DNA of 64,000 nucleotides. Source: GCA-2684655 sp045105235 (GTDB lineage: Bacteria > Planctomycetota > UBA1135 > UBA2386). This document shows positions 41,927 to 50,713 of this stretch, in pieces. The DNA lies in the NCBI GenBank assembly GCA_045105235.1, contig JBGCDH010000016.1, positions 131,434 to 195,433 of the forward strand, written 5' to 3'. The notes under the pieces are model-generated. The model ran no database searches, was not told the origin of the DNA, and saw only the letters and a program-made list of their open reading frames with translations. Position 1 is the stretch's first letter; every line of letters begins with the position of its first letter. The position numbers were made by a program, and so were the translations under genes.

Positions 41927-42484
41927 CTAGTCCGCTTGCCAGGGCTGCCCGAGATCGCCAAGCCGGTCGGTCAGCCACGCTCGTGCGTAGGTCCAGTCGC
42001 GGCGAACGGTGCGCTCGGACACGTTGAGGGCTTCCGCGCATTCGGGTTCGGTCATGCCGAGGAAGAAGCGGAATGCGACGGTGTCCGCAACGCGTTTGTC
42101 GATCCTGCGCAGCTCGTCAAGCGCTTCCCCAATGGCGAGCTTGATCTCGTCTGTGACCTCTGGCAGCTCCAACGGAATGTCGTCCGTAAGGGTGACAGGA
42201 CGGTTGCCGCCGCCGCGCTTCAGTCGTTGTTTCGCTCGGACGCGGTCGGCCACGATGCTGCGTATGGCAAGCGTTGCGACCGACAGGAAGTGCTGCTTGC
42301 TCTCCCACCTGCGCTCGCCCTCCTTGTTGGACAGTCGTGCCCATGCCTCATGAACGAGTGCGGTCGCCTGCAGCGTCTGGCCGGGCGGCAGGTGTCGGAT
42401 GGACTGCTTGGCGCGGGATCGGAGCTCGTGGTAGACGAGCTCCAGCAGCTCGTCGTTTTCGTTGGTCTTCTCGGGCTTGCTCAA
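41927..42484 (-). CDS. ECF-like sigma factor (planctomycete Sigma70_ECF type)
   Basis: The 185-residue protein matches the ECF-like group widespread in Planctomycetota: LVYHELRSRAKQSIRHLPPGQTLQATALVHEAWARL, then FLSVATLAIRSIVADRVRAKQRLKRGG (region 2) and DTVAFRFFLGMTEPECAEALNVSERTVRRDWTYARAWL (region 4 helix-turn-helix). The start is TTG 42484; no in-frame ATG is near. It is convergent with the beta-lactamase-like gene and divergent from the DUF885 gene. Confidence 0.93.
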   Translation of the reverse strand: MSKPEKTNENDELLELVYHELRSRAKQSIRHLPPGQTLQATALVHEAWARLSNKEGERRWESKQHFLSVATLAIRSIVADRVRAKQRLKRGGGNRPVTLTDDIPLELPEVTDEIKLAIGEALDELRRIDKRVADTVAFRFFLGMTEPECAEALNVSERTVRRDWTYARAWLTDRLGDLGQPWQAD

Positions 42485-42670
42485 CTTTCCGGTGGTTCTA
42501 GGGTCAGCAGTCTAGTCGAAAGCAGAGGCTGCGTGCTTAGGTCGCGTTTCCGGCCTCTGGGGGAGTGCGTTGCCTCGAAGCGGTTTGGCCCCATCGCCAG
42601 GTCGTAGTTGTCGCGTAGCGATCTGCTGAAGCGACACCGATCAGGTAACGCGGAAGTGGGGCGAAAGCGC

Positions 42671-42676
42671 TAGAAA
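42671..42676 (+). promoter_or_regulatory. -10-like box TAGAAA, leaderless spacing
   Basis: TAGAAA ends 6 nt before ATG 42683. Position 6 is A instead of T, so it is a weaker match than the others. The 198-bp gap to the ECF gene contains nothing else recognisable. Confidence 0.3.
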
Positions 42677-42682
42677 GTCTGC

Positions 42683-44392
42683 ATGCATATGCGTGCTGTC
42701 TGGGCTGGGTCTGTTCTCTGGATGCGGCTGATGTTGCTCCTTGGATTCTTCGCCGTCGGTGCAAGCATCTCGCGGGGCGCCATTGCGCAGTCTGAGGCTT
42801 CGGCTGGGCCGGGGCATGTCGTGCACGCAACGCACGGAGACCTGCTCGAATTGTTCGCAGAGTGGCGTGCTCTTGAGAAGCCTCCGGTGCGGGATGGGGC
42901 TCCCGACTACGGCGTAGCTCGCATGGCGAAGGCACGCTCAGAATGGGCCCGCCTAAAGTCTCGCCTGCACGCGATGGATCACAGCGAGTGGACCATCGAA
43001 CACCGCGTGGACTGGCATTTGGTTCGGGCTGAGCTGAACGGATTTGACTTCAACTACCGCGTGTTGAAGCCATGGGCGCGGGATCCCGCATTCTATCAGC
43101 AGATCTGGACCTACCAGAGCGATACGCCCGCGCACGAGGGACCGACCAACCATGCGCTGGTCGAACTCTGGACCTACAGCTTTCCTTTGTCAGATCGCGG
43201 TGAGCAGCGGCTTGCGCGGGAGCTCGCCGCCATTCCGCCGCTGCTGAAGCAGGCACAGGAGAACCTGACCGGCGACGCGCAGGATCTCTGGCTTGCAGGG
43301 GCGCGGACGATGCGTCAGCAGGTTACCGCGCTCCGCGTGCTGGGGGCCCAGGTCGGCGAGGGTGCGGGTTCACCGGTCCGAAAGGCCGTTGTGGACGCCC
43401 GAAAGGCGACCCAGCAGTTCGTCGCGTGGCTGATGGAGCAAGCGCCATCAAAGGGCGGTCCGTCGGGTGTCGGTAAGGAGAACTACACTTGGTATCTGCA
43501 GAATGTGCACCTGATCCCGATGACGTGGGAAGACGAAGTGCGCCTGCTGCAGCGCGAACTGGACCGCGCTTGGAGCAGCCTGCGACTCGAAGAGCACCGC
43601 AACCGGAACGTGCCGCAGCTAACGTCAGCGTCAACACCGGCGGAGTATGACGCTCGTGCCGACAAAGCGGTGCAGCGCCTGATGGGGTTTGTCGCCAAGG
43701 AGGACGTGCTCACGGTAACGTCCAATATGGAGCCGGCCTTGCGTGAGCACCTTGGCGCTTTCGTTCCAGAAGGGCAGCGCAACTTCTTTTGGATTGCGGC
43801 TCACTACGATCCGGTCCCGCTCTACACGCACTTCTATCACTGGTGGGATCTAGCCCGAATGCGGGATACGCCGCATCAAAGCCCGGTGCGCAAGGGGCCC
43901 CTGCTCTACAACATCTTCGACAGTCGTGCGGAAGGGCTAGCGACGGGTGTAGAAGAAATGTTTCTTCATGCCGGGCTCTATGAAGATTCGCCGCGGTCTC
44001 GAGAGATCGTCTGGATCATGCTTGCTCAGCGTGCCGCGCGCGGCCTTGGGTCGCTATATGCGCACGCCAACGATATGACGATGGCGGAAGCCGGCACGAT
44101 CCATGTGGATTGGACGCCTAGAGGCTGGATGAAGCGAGAGCCGGACCTGCTTCGGTTCGAGCAGCATCTATACCTGCGGCAACCGGGCTACGGCACGAGC
44201 TACGTAACGGGTAAATACATGATCGAGCGGATGCTCGCCGCATATGCACAGGGCAAAGCAGCGCGCGCGGAGCGCTTCGCACTTCGCGAGTTCTACGACG
44301 AAATGAATGCTGGCGGTTTGATCCCTGTATCGCTGCTGCACTGGCAAATGACGGGAGATGCAGCGCAGGTTCCTGGCGCAGGCACGCGCTAG
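42683..44392 (+). CDS. DUF885 family exported protein
   Basis: The 569-residue protein has a signal peptide (MRLMLLLGFFAVGASISRGAIAQ). The rest is helical and matches the DUF885 layout: the region ENYTWYLQNVHLIPMTWEDEVRLLQREL, then NFFWIAAHYDPVPLYTHFYHWWDL and ATGVEEMFLHAGLYEDSPRSREI. DUF885 proteins are thought to be zinc metallopeptidase-like; the usual metal motif is not obvious here. RidA follows 16 nt later in the same direction. Confidence 0.8.
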   Translation: MHMRAVWAGSVLWMRLMLLLGFFAVGASISRGAIAQSEASAGPGHVVHATHGDLLELFAEWRALEKPPVRDGAPDYGVARMAKARSEWARLKSRLHAMDHSEWTIEHRVDWHLVRAELNGFDFNYRVLKPWARDPAFYQQIWTYQSDTPAHEGPTNHALVELWTYSFPLSDRGEQRLARELAAIPPLLKQAQENLTGDAQDLWLAGARTMRQQVTALRVLGAQVGEGAGSPVRKAVVDARKATQQFVAWLMEQAPSKGGPSGVGKENYTWYLQNVHLIPMTWEDEVRLLQRELDRAWSSLRLEEHRNRNVPQLTSASTPAEYDARADKAVQRLMGFVAKEDVLTVTSNMEPALREHLGAFVPEGQRNFFWIAAHYDPVPLYTHFYHWWDLARMRDTPHQSPVRKGPLLYNIFDSRAEGLATGVEEMFLHAGLYEDSPRSREIVWIMLAQRAARGLGSLYAHANDMTMAEAGTIHVDWTPRGWMKREPDLLRFEQHLYLRQPGYGTSYVTGKYMIERMLAAYAQGKAARAERFALREFYDEMNAGGLIPVSLLHWQMTGDAAQVPGAGTR

Positions 44393-44408
44393 GCGCAAAG
44401 CTGGGGCC

Positions 44409-44858
44409 ATGCGAAGAGCCCTGTACCGCCTCTGCCTATCGTCCGTTGTTGGATGCGCCTTTGGTGCTTGCTGTGCCGAGTCCGGGCGGCGCTCGCTGGA
44501 CCTGCCGGGCCGCACCGACAGCCGGCCCTACCACCACGTAGTGCAGAGCGGCGATACGGTCTATGTCGCCGGGACCATCGGTCGCAGTGCCGATACGGGC
44601 CTGCCGCCGGAGGACGCCGCCGACGAGGCGCGGTTGGCGTTGGAGGGCGTGCAAGCCAAGCTCGCGCTGGCGGGACTTACGATGGACGACTTGGTTTCGG
44701 TTCAGGTCTACTGCTCGGACCTCAGCCTGTATGAGACGTTCAACGACGTCTACGCGACGTTCTTCGTGCGCGAGTATCCCGTGCGAGCGTTCATCGGTTC
44801 GGGGCCGCTGCTCTTCGGTGGCCGCTTCGAGATCAGTGCGATCGGCGCGCGCCGATAG
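44409..44858 (+). CDS. RidA-family protein with export signal
   Basis: The 149-residue protein carries a complete RidA (YjgF/YER057c/UK114) domain: VQSGDTVYVAGTIG, ALEGVQAKLALAGLTMDDLVSVQVYCSDL, and PVRAFIGSGPLLFGGRFEISAIGARR, with the Arg of VRAF in the position that deaminates reactive enamines. Unusually, residues 1-20 form a signal peptide with a lipobox-like AFGAC. RidA is normally cytoplasmic. It follows the DUF885 gene by 16 nt and is probably co-transcribed with it. Confidence 0.85.
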   Translation: MRRALYRLCLSSVVGCAFGACCAESGRRSLDLPGRTDSRPYHHVVQSGDTVYVAGTIGRSADTGLPPEDAADEARLALEGVQAKLALAGLTMDDLVSVQVYCSDLSLYETFNDVYATFFVREYPVRAFIGSGPLLFGGRFEISAIGARR

Positions 44859-44883
44859 CGGGTGCGTGGCTTCGCTCGTCGGC

Positions 44884-47292
44884 CTATCTTGCGAACCCGA
44901 TTCGATCGACAAACACGGTGCCCTTCTTGGTCTGGTCGAAGATCAGTCGAATCGCGCGAATCTGGCTGGGCTCAAAGTTCTCTGTCGCGAACGCGCGAAG
45001 GGGGCAGCGGAACGTCTGCAGAATCGGCTCGAAGGTCTTCTCCCAGCTAGATGAAGAAAGGCCCGTGCGTATGGCGGCGACCTGGAGTGGTGCCCGCAAG
45101 GTGCCGAACTGATGCAGGGGCCGTCGCCGGGCGCGGCCGTTGCTGTCTTCGATCTCTACGGAGAGTGTGATCGGATCTTGGTCGACGCCATCGTTGTCGT
45201 CCGCTTCTGGCTGGGCCGTGTCGTCGGCTTTGGCGTCGGCAGAGGCATAGTCCTGTGCCCGCGGTTCGGCGTCGCTGGCGGCAATGGCAAAGGTCAGTAC
45301 AGACTCGATTGTCAGGGGCGTTTCGATCGTGAAACGTTCGCTGAGGCTCAGCTCGTAGGACGGAAGTGGCGCGTCGCTTTCGTCGCTGCGGTTCCAGCCG
45401 AGCTCGACCCCGTGGTTGCGTCGCTTGCTCTTGCCGCGCATCGGGATGTCCTTCTCGCGCCAGACTTCGAATCCGGTCGCCTGAATGGCGCAGTGTTCCG
45501 CTGTGGCGCTGACGACGTCCACATCCTCTTCGTAGTCGGCAAGCACGCGAAACGTTGCGTCCTCGTATTGACTGATGACGGTTGCCGCTGCCGGCAGCAG
45601 GTCGCGCGCGACGCGTGTGTCGCGGAAGATCGCGTGGAAGCCGGCTTCGTCATGCAGTGTGGCTTCGAGGAAGGCGCCGACAAAGACCCGCGCAACGGTG
45701 CGTTGTTCATGCCCCGGCATCAGCGCGGCATCGTTGAGGAGCCATGCTCTCGGTGGCGGGGAGTCCAGCCCGCCCCAGGTTGTATTGAATTGCCCGTGGT
45801 TGGCTCGGTAGATCCAGATAGCTGATTTGAAGCAGTCCGTGCCATTGGCGCTGAATTGAAGACGCGAATAGAGCCGGTCGCCGTGAAAGCTGGTGACGTC
45901 AGCGTCGTGTCCTCCGTGCATGGTGAGGAAGCTGGTGTCACGCATCGCGGTGCGGTGATCCGCGGGTTGATATTGGCCGTCTACGGGCGCGATGCTCACC
46001 ACGCTTTGAATGCCGAAGCCATAATCGAACGACACCGAGGCATCGTCCGGATAGTGACGTAGGCGATTGAATAGCGTTGCTATGCACACCGCTTCGCCGC
46101 CGCGTGAATGCCCAATCAGCGCGACGTTCTTGAGGTTTGCCAGGCCATGAAGCCGATGGTTGGGCTGGTTGTTCCAGCGACGCCACTGGGCCATGTGTTC
46201 GAGCAGCAGCCAAGCGCGTGCGTCGTTTTCGCCGCGCATGCTGCCGTGCAGGAGGCCGCCGCTGTTGAGGAAGTTCTGATCAACGGAGACAAACAGGAAA
46301 CCGCGGCTCGCTAGAAGCTCTCCCAGGTAGGCGTAGCCTGGGTCGGAGGCGTCGTGCATACGGTGATTGCCGTGTACGCATAGGACCAATGGAAAAGGGC
46401 CGGCGCCCTGCGGGACCCATGCGGTGCCATTGAGCGGCAGAGCACCAGCGTCATAGCCAAGATGCTGTTTCCGCAGCCTACCCCGCCAACCCTTTGGCAT
46501 TTTGACGAAGGGCCGCGCGTTGACCGGTTCGGTGCGGATCTCGACGTTGGCGCCGAACTCATCTCGGTGTTGATCCTGCCCCGATCCGTAGCGGACGATC
46601 TGATATGTTAGCGGGCCGGCTGCGCCGGGAGAGGGCATCGCGAACAGTTCGGGAGCGTCGTTCGAAGTCGCGACATCCGGCTTTTGTGCAAGGTGGGAGC
46701 TGGAGCCATCGCTCGTCAGCCACCAGGCGGCTATGCCGGCGCCGGCCAGGCCCGCGAACGTGATGCTGAAGATGCACACCTTGACGAGCTTGCGACGTTT
46801 TCCGAAATCGCCGCGGCTTGCGGATACGGTGCCGCCCGCCAGCATGCTGAGAGGCAGTGCAACAAGTGCGATCAAATAGAGGGCGATCTGCGGGGAGAAG
46901 GCCGTTGCCGTGAGCAGCAAGAACGTAGTCAGCAGCGCGGATGTTCCCAGCGCGCCGAATGCATCCTCGGCAACCTTCCCGAGAGCCTGCGAGAATCGCA
47001 GAGCGGAAGGAAGCAGCAGCACCAGCAGCAGCGTTGCGGTGAGTGCAATCACAATGTCCGGCCAGAAGCCGAGCCCGCTTTCCAATCGGCTGCCAACATG
47101 GGCGCCGTAGGCGGCCGCGACGGCGATGCATGCAAAGCCGGATGCCCGACGCACAGGTGGGCTCGGGCGCAGGCGTCGCCACGTCCGCCCCGGCCAGGAT
47201 GCGAGTCGGCGCAGCATCTGTCGAAGTGCTCCAGATGGCTTGCCCGAGCTGGCTGGTGGGGCGGCCTGTCGCGGAGTTGGCGCATCGCTCAT
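44884..47292 (-). CDS. Membrane-anchored alpha/beta hydrolase
   Basis: The 802-residue protein has four predicted membrane segments in its first 200 residues. An alpha/beta hydrolase domain follows, with PLVLCVHGNHRMHD (oxyanion), VALIGHSRGGEAVC (nucleophile Ser), LTMHGGHDADV (Asp) and YRANHGQFNTTWGG (His). The C-terminal 200 residues are a beta-sandwich-like extension. ATG 47292 is chosen because TACGTT ends 6 nt upstream; an in-frame ATG at 47316 is less likely. Substrate unknown. Confidence 0.82.
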   Translation of the reverse strand: MSDAPTPRQAAPPASSGKPSGALRQMLRRLASWPGRTWRRLRPSPPVRRASGFACIAVAAAYGAHVGSRLESGLGFWPDIVIALTATLLLVLLLPSALRFSQALGKVAEDAFGALGTSALLTTFLLLTATAFSPQIALYLIALVALPLSMLAGGTVSASRGDFGKRRKLVKVCIFSITFAGLAGAGIAAWWLTSDGSSSHLAQKPDVATSNDAPELFAMPSPGAAGPLTYQIVRYGSGQDQHRDEFGANVEIRTEPVNARPFVKMPKGWRGRLRKQHLGYDAGALPLNGTAWVPQGAGPFPLVLCVHGNHRMHDASDPGYAYLGELLASRGFLFVSVDQNFLNSGGLLHGSMRGENDARAWLLLEHMAQWRRWNNQPNHRLHGLANLKNVALIGHSRGGEAVCIATLFNRLRHYPDDASVSFDYGFGIQSVVSIAPVDGQYQPADHRTAMRDTSFLTMHGGHDADVTSFHGDRLYSRLQFSANGTDCFKSAIWIYRANHGQFNTTWGGLDSPPPRAWLLNDAALMPGHEQRTVARVFVGAFLEATLHDEAGFHAIFRDTRVARDLLPAAATVISQYEDATFRVLADYEEDVDVVSATAEHCAIQATGFEVWREKDIPMRGKSKRRNHGVELGWNRSDESDAPLPSYELSLSERFTIETPLTIESVLTFAIAASDAEPRAQDYASADAKADDTAQPEADDNDGVDQDPITLSVEIEDSNGRARRRPLHQFGTLRAPLQVAAIRTGLSSSSWEKTFEPILQTFRCPLRAFATENFEPSQIRAIRLIFDQTKKGTVFVDRIGFAR

Positions 47293-47298
47293 TCCAGC

Positions 47299-47304
47299 AA
47301 CGTA
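47299..47304 (-). promoter_or_regulatory. -10 box TACGTT, leaderless arrangement
   Basis: TACGTT on the minus strand ends 6 nt before ATG 47292. The same hexamer with the same spacing precedes the gene at 34995. Confidence 0.45.
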
Positions 47305-47412
47305 GAGCGTGGGCAAGTGTTCTTGCCGCCCGACTTCGCGCCGGTGTCCAATTTGGGTGCCCTGCTACGCCTGTGCGTAGGCGTCCCAGATGGACCTGGG
47401 AGCCAGACGGAT

Positions 47413-47694
47413 CTAGGAAACCGTGACGCCGCGCCAGAATGCGACCCGGTCCTTGAGCTCTTCGGCTTTGGGCTTGGGGGTGGAGTAGTACCACGCTGCG
47501 CCTTCATTGACGGCATCCCCAACGGTGATGTCGTAGTAGTTTGCGGTGCCCTTCCAAGGGCAGACCGAAGTATTGGCGGAGCTTCGAAAGTGCTCTTGGA
47601 CGAGGGAGTCGGACGGGAAGTAGTGATTTCCGTCCACGATGACAGTGTCGTCGCTCTCGGCGATTACTGTGCCTTGCCAGACTGCTTTTACCAT
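47413..47694 (-). CDS. DUF427 family protein
   Basis: The 93-residue protein matches the DUF427 family from end to end: VKAVWQGTVIAESDDTVIVDGNHYFP, then SVCPWKGTANYYDITVG (the CPWKG core) and AWYYSTPKPKAEELKDRVAFW. The function is unknown; the fold is a small beta-barrel. The start ATG 47694 is fixed by the family N-terminus. A palindrome lies just upstream at 47717-47733. Confidence 0.93.
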   Translation of the reverse strand: MVKAVWQGTVIAESDDTVIVDGNHYFPSDSLVQEHFRSSANTSVCPWKGTANYYDITVGDAVNEGAAWYYSTPKPKAEELKDRVAFWRGVTVS

Positions 47695-48023
47695 TTGGCG
47701 ACCTGATAGGACACGCGTTGCGACGCGCAACGAAATCGTTGGCCAGCATCCCGATCGCCAACATCCGGATCGCCAGCAGCCTGATGGCCGGCGCGGCATG
47801 TCGGCGCCGCGGCGGCCCTGCGGGACGATGCCTTTTGCCAGCACGGCAAGTCCAGTCGCGAGGCCGCGCGCCGTTCGCGGCAGCAGCGGGCTGTTCGTGC
47901 ATTTCGCAAGGCGGTAGTATCCGTTGCAGGGACGGCTGTAGGCGTGCCGGGCGCTCGCCAGTTGCCGGGCGGCAGCAGCCAAAAGCCAGCTGCGGAAGTC
48001 TCCCCGTCTGAGAATCGACAACC
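47695..48023. other. 329-bp gap between DUF427 and the hybrid kinase
   Basis: No convincing gene was found on either strand. It contains a palindrome near the DUF427 start and a degenerate 15-bp tandem repeat at 47754-47798 (units beginning GATCGCC or GATGGCC). The remainder is GC-rich and unstructured to the eye. Confidence 0.5.
47717..47733. promoter_or_regulatory. Palindrome upstream of the DUF427 gene
   Basis: CGTTGCG, ACG, CGCAACG form a perfect 7-bp inverted repeat with a 3-nt centre, 22 nt before the DUF427 start and close to a TATCAG box (47709-47704). It can be an operator or an RNA hairpin. Confidence 0.4.
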
Positions 48024-50531
48024 ATGACGCGCGCTGCCTACTCCGGCTCCAGTAGACCCGCCTTGCTGGCTGCGCTGGCGGGTCTGCATCTGTTTGGGCT
48101 GCAGTTGTGCGGGGCATGCGGAGCCCGCGAGGACCGGGGTGCGGCGCGGGTCGATGCGGTTGTCTTGCGCTACTGGGCCGCACTCCTTGACTCCTACGAG
48201 GCGGCCCGCGCGGTCGCGGAAGAGCTGCTCGAAATGGGGCGAGACATGGGCGATCCTGCCATCAAGTCTCGAGCGCTCGCTCGCCTTGCCTATACGGAAA
48301 TCTACTTCGGCGTTTGGCGCAACGACTGGGAGCGAAAGCTCGAGCGCAGCAGAGAGCTATGCGGGCCGACGCACTCCGTGGCTGCGGCGGAATACCATTT
48401 TTTCCGCGGGCACATTCGAGGCAAGTGGCAGTCCGAAATCGACGAGGGCCGGCAAGATCTCGTCGAAGCAGCCTACGTAGCCGGCGAGTTTGCGCAGGAC
48501 CATCTCCGCGCCTTGGCATACGAACGCGCAGCGGAGCTGCATGCGTTCAAAGGGCAGCGTCTACGCGCACGAGAGATGGCCTTCCGCGGGCTCGCGCTGG
48601 CAGATCATACTGGCGACCTGTCGGTGCGCATTCCGTGTCTGTTGCGCGTTACCTTGACGCTGCAAATGTCGCCAGAGCTGGAGCAGGTGGCGGCGTCATA
48701 TGCGAAGGAGCTACACAGTTTGGGCGTGGAGACGGCCCTGACCCGCAGCCTGCTGGCATCGCAGCTTTCGGTTGATGAGCAAGAGCGGCGCCTTCGCCGT
48801 CAACTGAAGGCCATTGATGCGTTGCCCAACAACGCGCACACGGTCTCTCGCAAGGCGCATCATTTGCGCATGCTCGGCGAGCTATTCGTCAAAACGGGCC
48901 GCGTCGAAGCAGGTATGCAGGCCATGCTTCGGGCGCGCGCCATTCACAAGGACAACGGAAACTCCATCGACCTCGATCGTTTCGATCTCGAGATCGCCTA
49001 TCTCCGCTCGCGCCTAGGCAGGCGTGTCGACGACGTCGATGAGATTGCGCAACGAGTTTTCCAGTCCGGAATGCTGCCGGCGAACGAATACGCGCGTCTG
49101 GCCAACGTCTACGACGAGTTCGGGCAACTGGCTGAGGCGGAAGAGGTGCGTCGCATGGGGGAGGTGCGAGCAGCCCAAGAAGCAATCGAGGCGACGGAGC
49201 AGATGCAGCGAATGACGTTCGATGCTCTGCAAATGGATCTCAAGCGGCGAGGTGCTCGTGAGCAGATGCTCGCCGAGCAGCGCGAATTTTCGCGGGATCG
49301 ACTGGTGCTGTTTGCCGCTGCTGCGGGTGCCGTGTTGGCGCTGATGACCTGGCGCTATCGGGTCAAGCACCGCAGCCTCAAAGCGTTTCGCGAGGAGGTT
49401 CGTCGTCGCGAAGAAGAGCAGCGCAAGAACGTAGAATTGCGCGTCAAGTTGGAGCGGGCGCAGCGCTTGGAGACCGTCGGCACGCTGGCGGTCGGAGTCG
49501 CGCACGACTTCAACAACAGCCTGACGGCCATCCTTGGATTCGCGGGGCTTGCCGAAGAGGACGCGAGCAATCCGCTGGTCCTGGAGAGCATTGACGGCAT
49601 TCGGCAGGCAGCGACTGCCGCGAGCAGCACGACCAAGAGCATGATGATGCTGACGCCCCGGCTTGCCGACGAAATCGAAGTGATCGACCTCGTGGCGTGC
49701 ATCCAGAGCAGTGCGAGTTTCATCCGTAGTGCGCTATCGAAGTCGATCGAGATCGTGGAAGTCCTGCCCAGTGATCTTGTTTGGAGTCGCGGCGACGAAG
49801 GCAGGCTTCAGCAAGTGCTTTTGAACCTCGCCATCAACGCGCGCGACGCCGGAGCGAAGCAGATTGTGATCGAACTTGGTGTCGATGACGAGGCGGGTGA
49901 GGCCAAGCTGCGCATCAGCGATGATGGTTCCGGGATGACCGATGAGGTGCTCGATCGCATCTTCGAACCGTTTTTCACAACCAAAGAACGCGGCCAAGGA
50001 ACCGGGCTTGGAATGACTGTTGTGCACGGCGTCGTAGCGTCGCACGGCGGTGCGATCGAGGTGGATTCGCAGGAGGGGCAAGGAACCACCGTGCGCATCA
50101 AGCTTCCGACGGCTGGTGCACGCGGTACCGCTTCGGCGTCCCCACCAGTATCGAGCGCGTCGCTTGCTGGGCGGACCGTTCTGTGTGCGGAGGACAATGC
50201 AACGGTTCGAAAAACGGTGGAGCAGCACCTCGGTAGGGCGGGCTGCAAGATCGTTGGCTGTCATGACGGAGAGGATGTCGTGGCGCGGGTTGCGGCGAAT
50301 CCTGAGGGGTTCGATCTGCTGATCCTCGACGTGGATATGCCGAAAATGACGGGCTTGGAGGCGCTGGCGGCCCTCCGTGCCCAGGGCATAGGCCTGCCAG
50401 CTATCGTGATGAGTGGCTTGCCGGTCGATCCGGGGCATGACGCCACCTACCTGCAGAAGCCGTTCGCGGCCGGCGATTTGCTCCGCTTGGTCCGCGGGCT
50501 GCTGCCGGCGGAAACTGGCGTGCGTTCGTAG
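48024..50531 (+). CDS. Hybrid sensor histidine kinase with TPR-like sensor and receiver domain
   Basis: The 835-residue protein has an N-terminal signal and helical TPR-like repeats (residues about 50-400), then a membrane helix (about 430-447). A HisKA domain follows with the phospho-His in VAHDFNNSLTAILGF (near 494). The HATPase domain has an N box (QVLLNLAINARDAG) and G boxes (DDGSGM and TGLGM). A C-terminal receiver has AEDN, the phospho-Asp in LLILDVDMP (near 769) and Lys in YLQKPF. All key residues are present. Signal detected by the TPR region is unknown. No separate response regulator gene is adjacent. Confidence 0.93.
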   Translation: MTRAAYSGSSRPALLAALAGLHLFGLQLCGACGAREDRGAARVDAVVLRYWAALLDSYEAARAVAEELLEMGRDMGDPAIKSRALARLAYTEIYFGVWRNDWERKLERSRELCGPTHSVAAAEYHFFRGHIRGKWQSEIDEGRQDLVEAAYVAGEFAQDHLRALAYERAAELHAFKGQRLRAREMAFRGLALADHTGDLSVRIPCLLRVTLTLQMSPELEQVAASYAKELHSLGVETALTRSLLASQLSVDEQERRLRRQLKAIDALPNNAHTVSRKAHHLRMLGELFVKTGRVEAGMQAMLRARAIHKDNGNSIDLDRFDLEIAYLRSRLGRRVDDVDEIAQRVFQSGMLPANEYARLANVYDEFGQLAEAEEVRRMGEVRAAQEAIEATEQMQRMTFDALQMDLKRRGAREQMLAEQREFSRDRLVLFAAAAGAVLALMTWRYRVKHRSLKAFREEVRRREEEQRKNVELRVKLERAQRLETVGTLAVGVAHDFNNSLTAILGFAGLAEEDASNPLVLESIDGIRQAATAASSTTKSMMMLTPRLADEIEVIDLVACIQSSASFIRSALSKSIEIVEVLPSDLVWSRGDEGRLQQVLLNLAINARDAGAKQIVIELGVDDEAGEAKLRISDDGSGMTDEVLDRIFEPFFTTKERGQGTGLGMTVVHGVVASHGGAIEVDSQEGQGTTVRIKLPTAGARGTASASPPVSSASLAGRTVLCAEDNATVRKTVEQHLGRAGCKIVGCHDGEDVVARVAANPEGFDLLILDVDMPKMTGLEALAALRAQGIGLPAIVMSGLPVDPGHDATYLQKPFAAGDLLRLVRGLLPAETGVRS

Positions 50532-50713
50532 CGCCGCCGTCGCCGCCGCCGGGTCCGAAGCGCAGTGGCATCGGCGTTTCGGTGGTTCCTTTGCGCTTCC
50601 GGCGGAGCGCTGGCCGAATGTGGCTGTTTGCCGCGGCCGCGGCAGTATCCTGGACGTCTTATCGCCACCGCCCAGGCGCGTGGCTGTCCGCAACCCATCG
50701 CCCTGAGAGTTCC

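Noticed and set aside
47718..48011. Open frame in the gap before the hybrid kinase
   Set aside because: Composition is repeat-driven and Arg/Ser/Gly-rich, with no start signal and no family features.
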